Assembly: GCF_013116745.1 (NCBI RefSeq)
Contig: NZ_JABFOE010000004.1
Span: 184,950-248,949, forward strand
DNA length: 64,000 nucleotides
Reading direction: 5' to 3'
Origin: Arthrobacter sp. 260
Lineage (GTDB): Bacteria; Actinomycetota; Actinomycetes; Actinomycetales; Micrococcaceae
Part shown: positions 62,234 to 64,000 of the stretch, in pieces
Layout: each line of letters starts with the position of its first letter
Position numbering within the stretch: position 1 is the first letter of the stretch
Made by a program: the position numbers and the translations under genes
Notes under the pieces: model-generated
Database searches by the model: none
Told to the model about the DNA's origin: nothing
What the model saw: the letters and a program-made list of their open reading frames with translations, nothing else

Positions 62234-62806
62234 GTGTTTGGACGTAAAAAAGAGGCCCCCGAGGCCCCCGTAGACCAGTTGCCCGAAGAGCGCCCCGTTG
62301 GCAAGGGAGTGCCGACGCCGCGCCGTAGCTCGCAGGAAGCCGCGCGGAAACGCCCGCTCGTCCCCGATGACCGGAAGGCCGCGAAGGCGGCCAGCAGGGA
62401 TGCGCAGCGGGCCGAGAGGCTCCGGATGCGCCAGGCCCTCGATACCGGCGACGAGCGTTACCTGCCCCTGCGCGACAAGGGCCCGGCCCGCCGTTACATC
62501 AGGGATTTTGTCGACGCCCGCTGGAATCTCGGTGAGTTCCTCATGGTCGCAGCGCTGGTGTTTGTGATCCTCAGCTTCGTGCAGAACCTCCAGGTGCAGG
62601 CACTCGTGCTCAACGCCTTCTGGGTGCTCATCCTCGCCGTCGTCCTGGACTGCTTCCTACTGCGCCGCAGCCTCAAGAAACGCCTCACCGCCAAGTTCGG
62701 CGAGCCCGCCCGCGGCGATCTCTGGTACGGGGTCACTCGCGGCCTCCAGCTCCGACGGCTCCGGCTGCCCAAGCCCCTGGTGAAGCGCGGCGAATACCCG
62801 GCCTAG
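62234..62806 (+). CDS. DUF3043 membrane protein
   Basis: 190 residues. A very charged N-terminal 90 residues (many KK, RR and EE pairs, likely flexible) precedes DKGPARRYIRDFVDARWNLGE. Two membrane helices follow (about 100-117 and 122-142) and a basic C-terminal tail. The RRYIRDFVDAR motif is diagnostic for DUF3043, an actinobacterial family without known role. The start is GTG 62234. It converges on pyrD across a bidirectional terminator. Confidence 0.88.
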   Translation: MFGRKKEAPEAPVDQLPEERPVGKGVPTPRRSSQEAARKRPLVPDDRKAAKAASRDAQRAERLRMRQALDTGDERYLPLRDKGPARRYIRDFVDARWNLGEFLMVAALVFVILSFVQNLQVQALVLNAFWVLILAVVLDCFLLRRSLKKRLTAKFGEPARGDLWYGVTRGLQLRRLRLPKPLVKRGEYPA

Positions 62807-62818
62807 GCTCCTACCTCT

Positions 62819-62852
62819 CACTCCCCGCCCGGACACATCCGGCGGGGAGTGA
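62819..62852. terminator. Bidirectional terminator between DUF3043 and pyrD genes
   Basis: CACTCCCCG pairs with CGGGGAGTG and CCGGA with TCCGG around CACA, with one bulged base. Plus-strand AGAGTTTT follows. Confidence 0.85.
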
Positions 62853-62864
62853 GAGTTTTAAGGG

Positions 62865-63941
62865 CTAATGGCGTGCTGCGAGCAACTCTTCCAGCCGCCG
62901 GTTGATCTGCCGTGCCCAGAAGGGGCCCTCGTAAAGAAATCCGGTGTAGCCCTGCACCAGGGTGGCGCCGGCGTCGAGGCGTTCCAGGACGTCCTCGGCG
63001 GTTTCTACTCCGCCGACCGACACGATGGCCAGCTGATCGCCAGCCGCGGCGCGGAGCCGTCGCAGCACTTCAAGGGAGCGCTGCTTCAGCGGAGCTCCGC
63101 TCAGCCCTCCCACCCCGCACTTCATCACCAGCGCGTTGTCGCTGGCCAGACCCGAGCGGGTGATGGTGGTGTTCGTGGCGATCACCCCGTCCAGACCCAG
63201 GTCGACGGCGAGGGCCGCGACGTCGTCGATGTCCTGGTCCTCCAGATCGGGGGCGATCTTCACGAGCAGCGGCACCGGACGCCCCGCACTGTCGTTGGCT
63301 GCCTTCCGGACCGCGGTCAGGAGCGGCCGCAAGGATTCGACGTTCTGCAGGAGCCGGAGGCCCGGAGTGTTGGGTGAGCTGACGTTGACCACTAGGTAGT
63401 CAGCGGCGGGCGCCAGTTCCCTCGCGCTGACCAGATAGTCCGCGACCGCGTCCCGCAGATTGACCGCCTTGGTCTTGCCAATATTGACACCAATGATCGG
63501 CCGGTTGGCCACATACCGCCGTTCCAGCCGGGTCCGCGCCGCCCTCAGCCGTGGGGCGACGGCCGCCGCGCCGTCATTGTTGAATCCCATCCGGTTGATC
63601 ACGGCGCGGTCTTCCACCAGGCGGAACAGGCGGGGTGCTGGGTTGCCCGGCTGCGCCTGGCCGGTAATCGTGCCGACCTCCACGTGACCGAATCCGAGAC
63701 TGGTCAAGGCGGTAATGCCGTGACCCCCCTTGTCGAACCCGGCTGCCAGACCAAACGGGGAGGGGAACGTAATCCCGAACGCCGAGGTCTGCAGTCCCGG
63801 GTGCGGTTTCGTCAGATGACGCAGCGCGGGGCCAGCGGGGGTGCGCTCCGCGACACGAATCAGCCGGAACCCGATCTGGTGGGCCCGTTCGGCGTCCATA
63901 CGGGAGAAGACTGCTCGAAAAAAGGCAGGGTAGATTCGCAT
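62865..63941 (-). CDS. pyrD: Quinone-dependent dihydroorotate dehydrogenase (class 2)
   Basis: 358 residues. The N-terminal 45 residues form the membrane/quinone-binding helices of class 2 enzymes ([18 protein letters not shown]). [13 protein letters not shown] starts the FMN barrel, [16 protein letters not shown] carries the catalytic Ser-containing loop, and [32 protein letters not shown] binds FMN phosphate. It oxidises dihydroorotate to orotate in pyrimidine synthesis and reduces menaquinone. The start is ATG 63941; its promoter lies in the last 59 bases of the window. Confidence 0.95.
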   Translation of the reverse strand: MRIYPAFFRAVFSRMDAERAHQIGFRLIRVAERTPAGPALRHLTKPHPGLQTSAFGITFPSPFGLAAGFDKGGHGITALTSLGFGHVEVGTITGQAQPGNPAPRLFRLVEDRAVINRMGFNNDGAAAVAPRLRAARTRLERRYVANRPIIGVNIGKTKAVNLRDAVADYLVSARELAPAADYLVVNVSSPNTPGLRLLQNVESLRPLLTAVRKAANDSAGRPVPLLVKIAPDLEDQDIDDVAALAVDLGLDGVIATNTTITRSGLASDNALVMKCGVGGLSGAPLKQRSLEVLRRLRAAAGDQLAIVSVGGVETAEDVLERLDAGATLVQGYTGFLYEGPFWARQINRRLEELLAARH

Positions 63942-64000
63942 GCTCTAAAACTCCCACGCGGGGGCTGCCAACAACAACTCGCACCCGCCCGCCCCGGCAC

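Noticed and set aside
1..64000. tRNA, rRNA, CRISPR arrays, insertion sequences and prophage genes
   Set aside because: None of the intergenic stretches shows cloverleaf-type or spaced-repeat structure, and no transposase, integrase or Cas motif was found.

Overview
The window is about 64 kb of high-GC chromosomal DNA from an actinobacterium, most likely an Arthrobacter-like member of the Micrococcaceae (Micrococcales). This rests on a complete Pup-proteasome locus, a PafB-PafC fusion in one chain, RbpA, an actinobacterial cytochrome bc1-aa3 gene set with a subunit IV (CtaF), and frequent GTG starts. No rRNA, tRNA, CRISPR array, transposase or phage gene was seen.

Region 1 (1-19.1 kb, all plus strand): the end of a HAD hydrolase, an M50 site-2 protease, tRNA m1A58 methyltransferase (trmI), then the protein-degradation locus arc(mpa)-dop-pup-prcB-prcA-pafA. 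Two FKBP prolyl isomerases, fused pafBC, a small membrane protein, tatA, tatC, a Ski2-like helicase (helY) and an amidohydrolase follow. Pup ends in Gln and so needs Dop deamidation. PafA ligates it to substrates, Arc (C-terminal GQYL) unfolds them into the PrcAB core, and PafBC is the DNA-damage regulator.

Region 2 (19.1-30 kb): a 400-base leader with a promoter-like hairpin and a perfect 15-bp inverted repeat lies upstream of polyprenol-phosphate mannosyltransferase. Then come rbpA, an SPFH-NfeD pair, an rRNA methyltransferase, an S9 peptidase, a histidine kinase without a partner regulator, a VOC protein and a UvrA-like ATPase.

Region 3 (30-38.2 kb, minus strand): a six-gene sulfur-scavenging operon. 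A lipoprotein binding protein, two Dpp-type permeases, a fused two-domain ATPase, a DszC-like flavin monooxygenase and an LLM-class monooxygenase lie downstream of a SAM-I riboswitch at 38115-38197. A likely Shine-Dalgarno-sequestering helix lies between riboswitch and start codon.

Region 4 (38.3-48.9 kb): an accessory stretch of mostly single genes. It holds a tandem-duplicated PCD-like/VOC protein, LtrA, a DUF421 protein overlapping a voltage-sensor channel with an atypical filter, a PCD-VOC pseudogene, two alpha/beta hydrolases, a methyltransferase, a PhnB-like protein, DUF2277, DUF3054, a lone Lrp/AsnC effector domain, cutC and trpD.

Region 5 (49-64 kb): the respiratory block ctaE-qcrC-qcrA-qcrB (plus) and ctaC-ctaD-ctaF (minus). 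Between these lie a GntR/UTRA regulator, a PadR regulator with three phased TATCGTT repeats, and a UbiB-family kinase. An ErpA-type Fe-S protein, an M20 dipeptidase, a DUF3043 protein and pyrD close the window.

A recurring feature is an actinobacterial -10 box (TANNNT type) only 6-7 nt upstream of many start codons, which predicts a large share of leaderless mRNAs.
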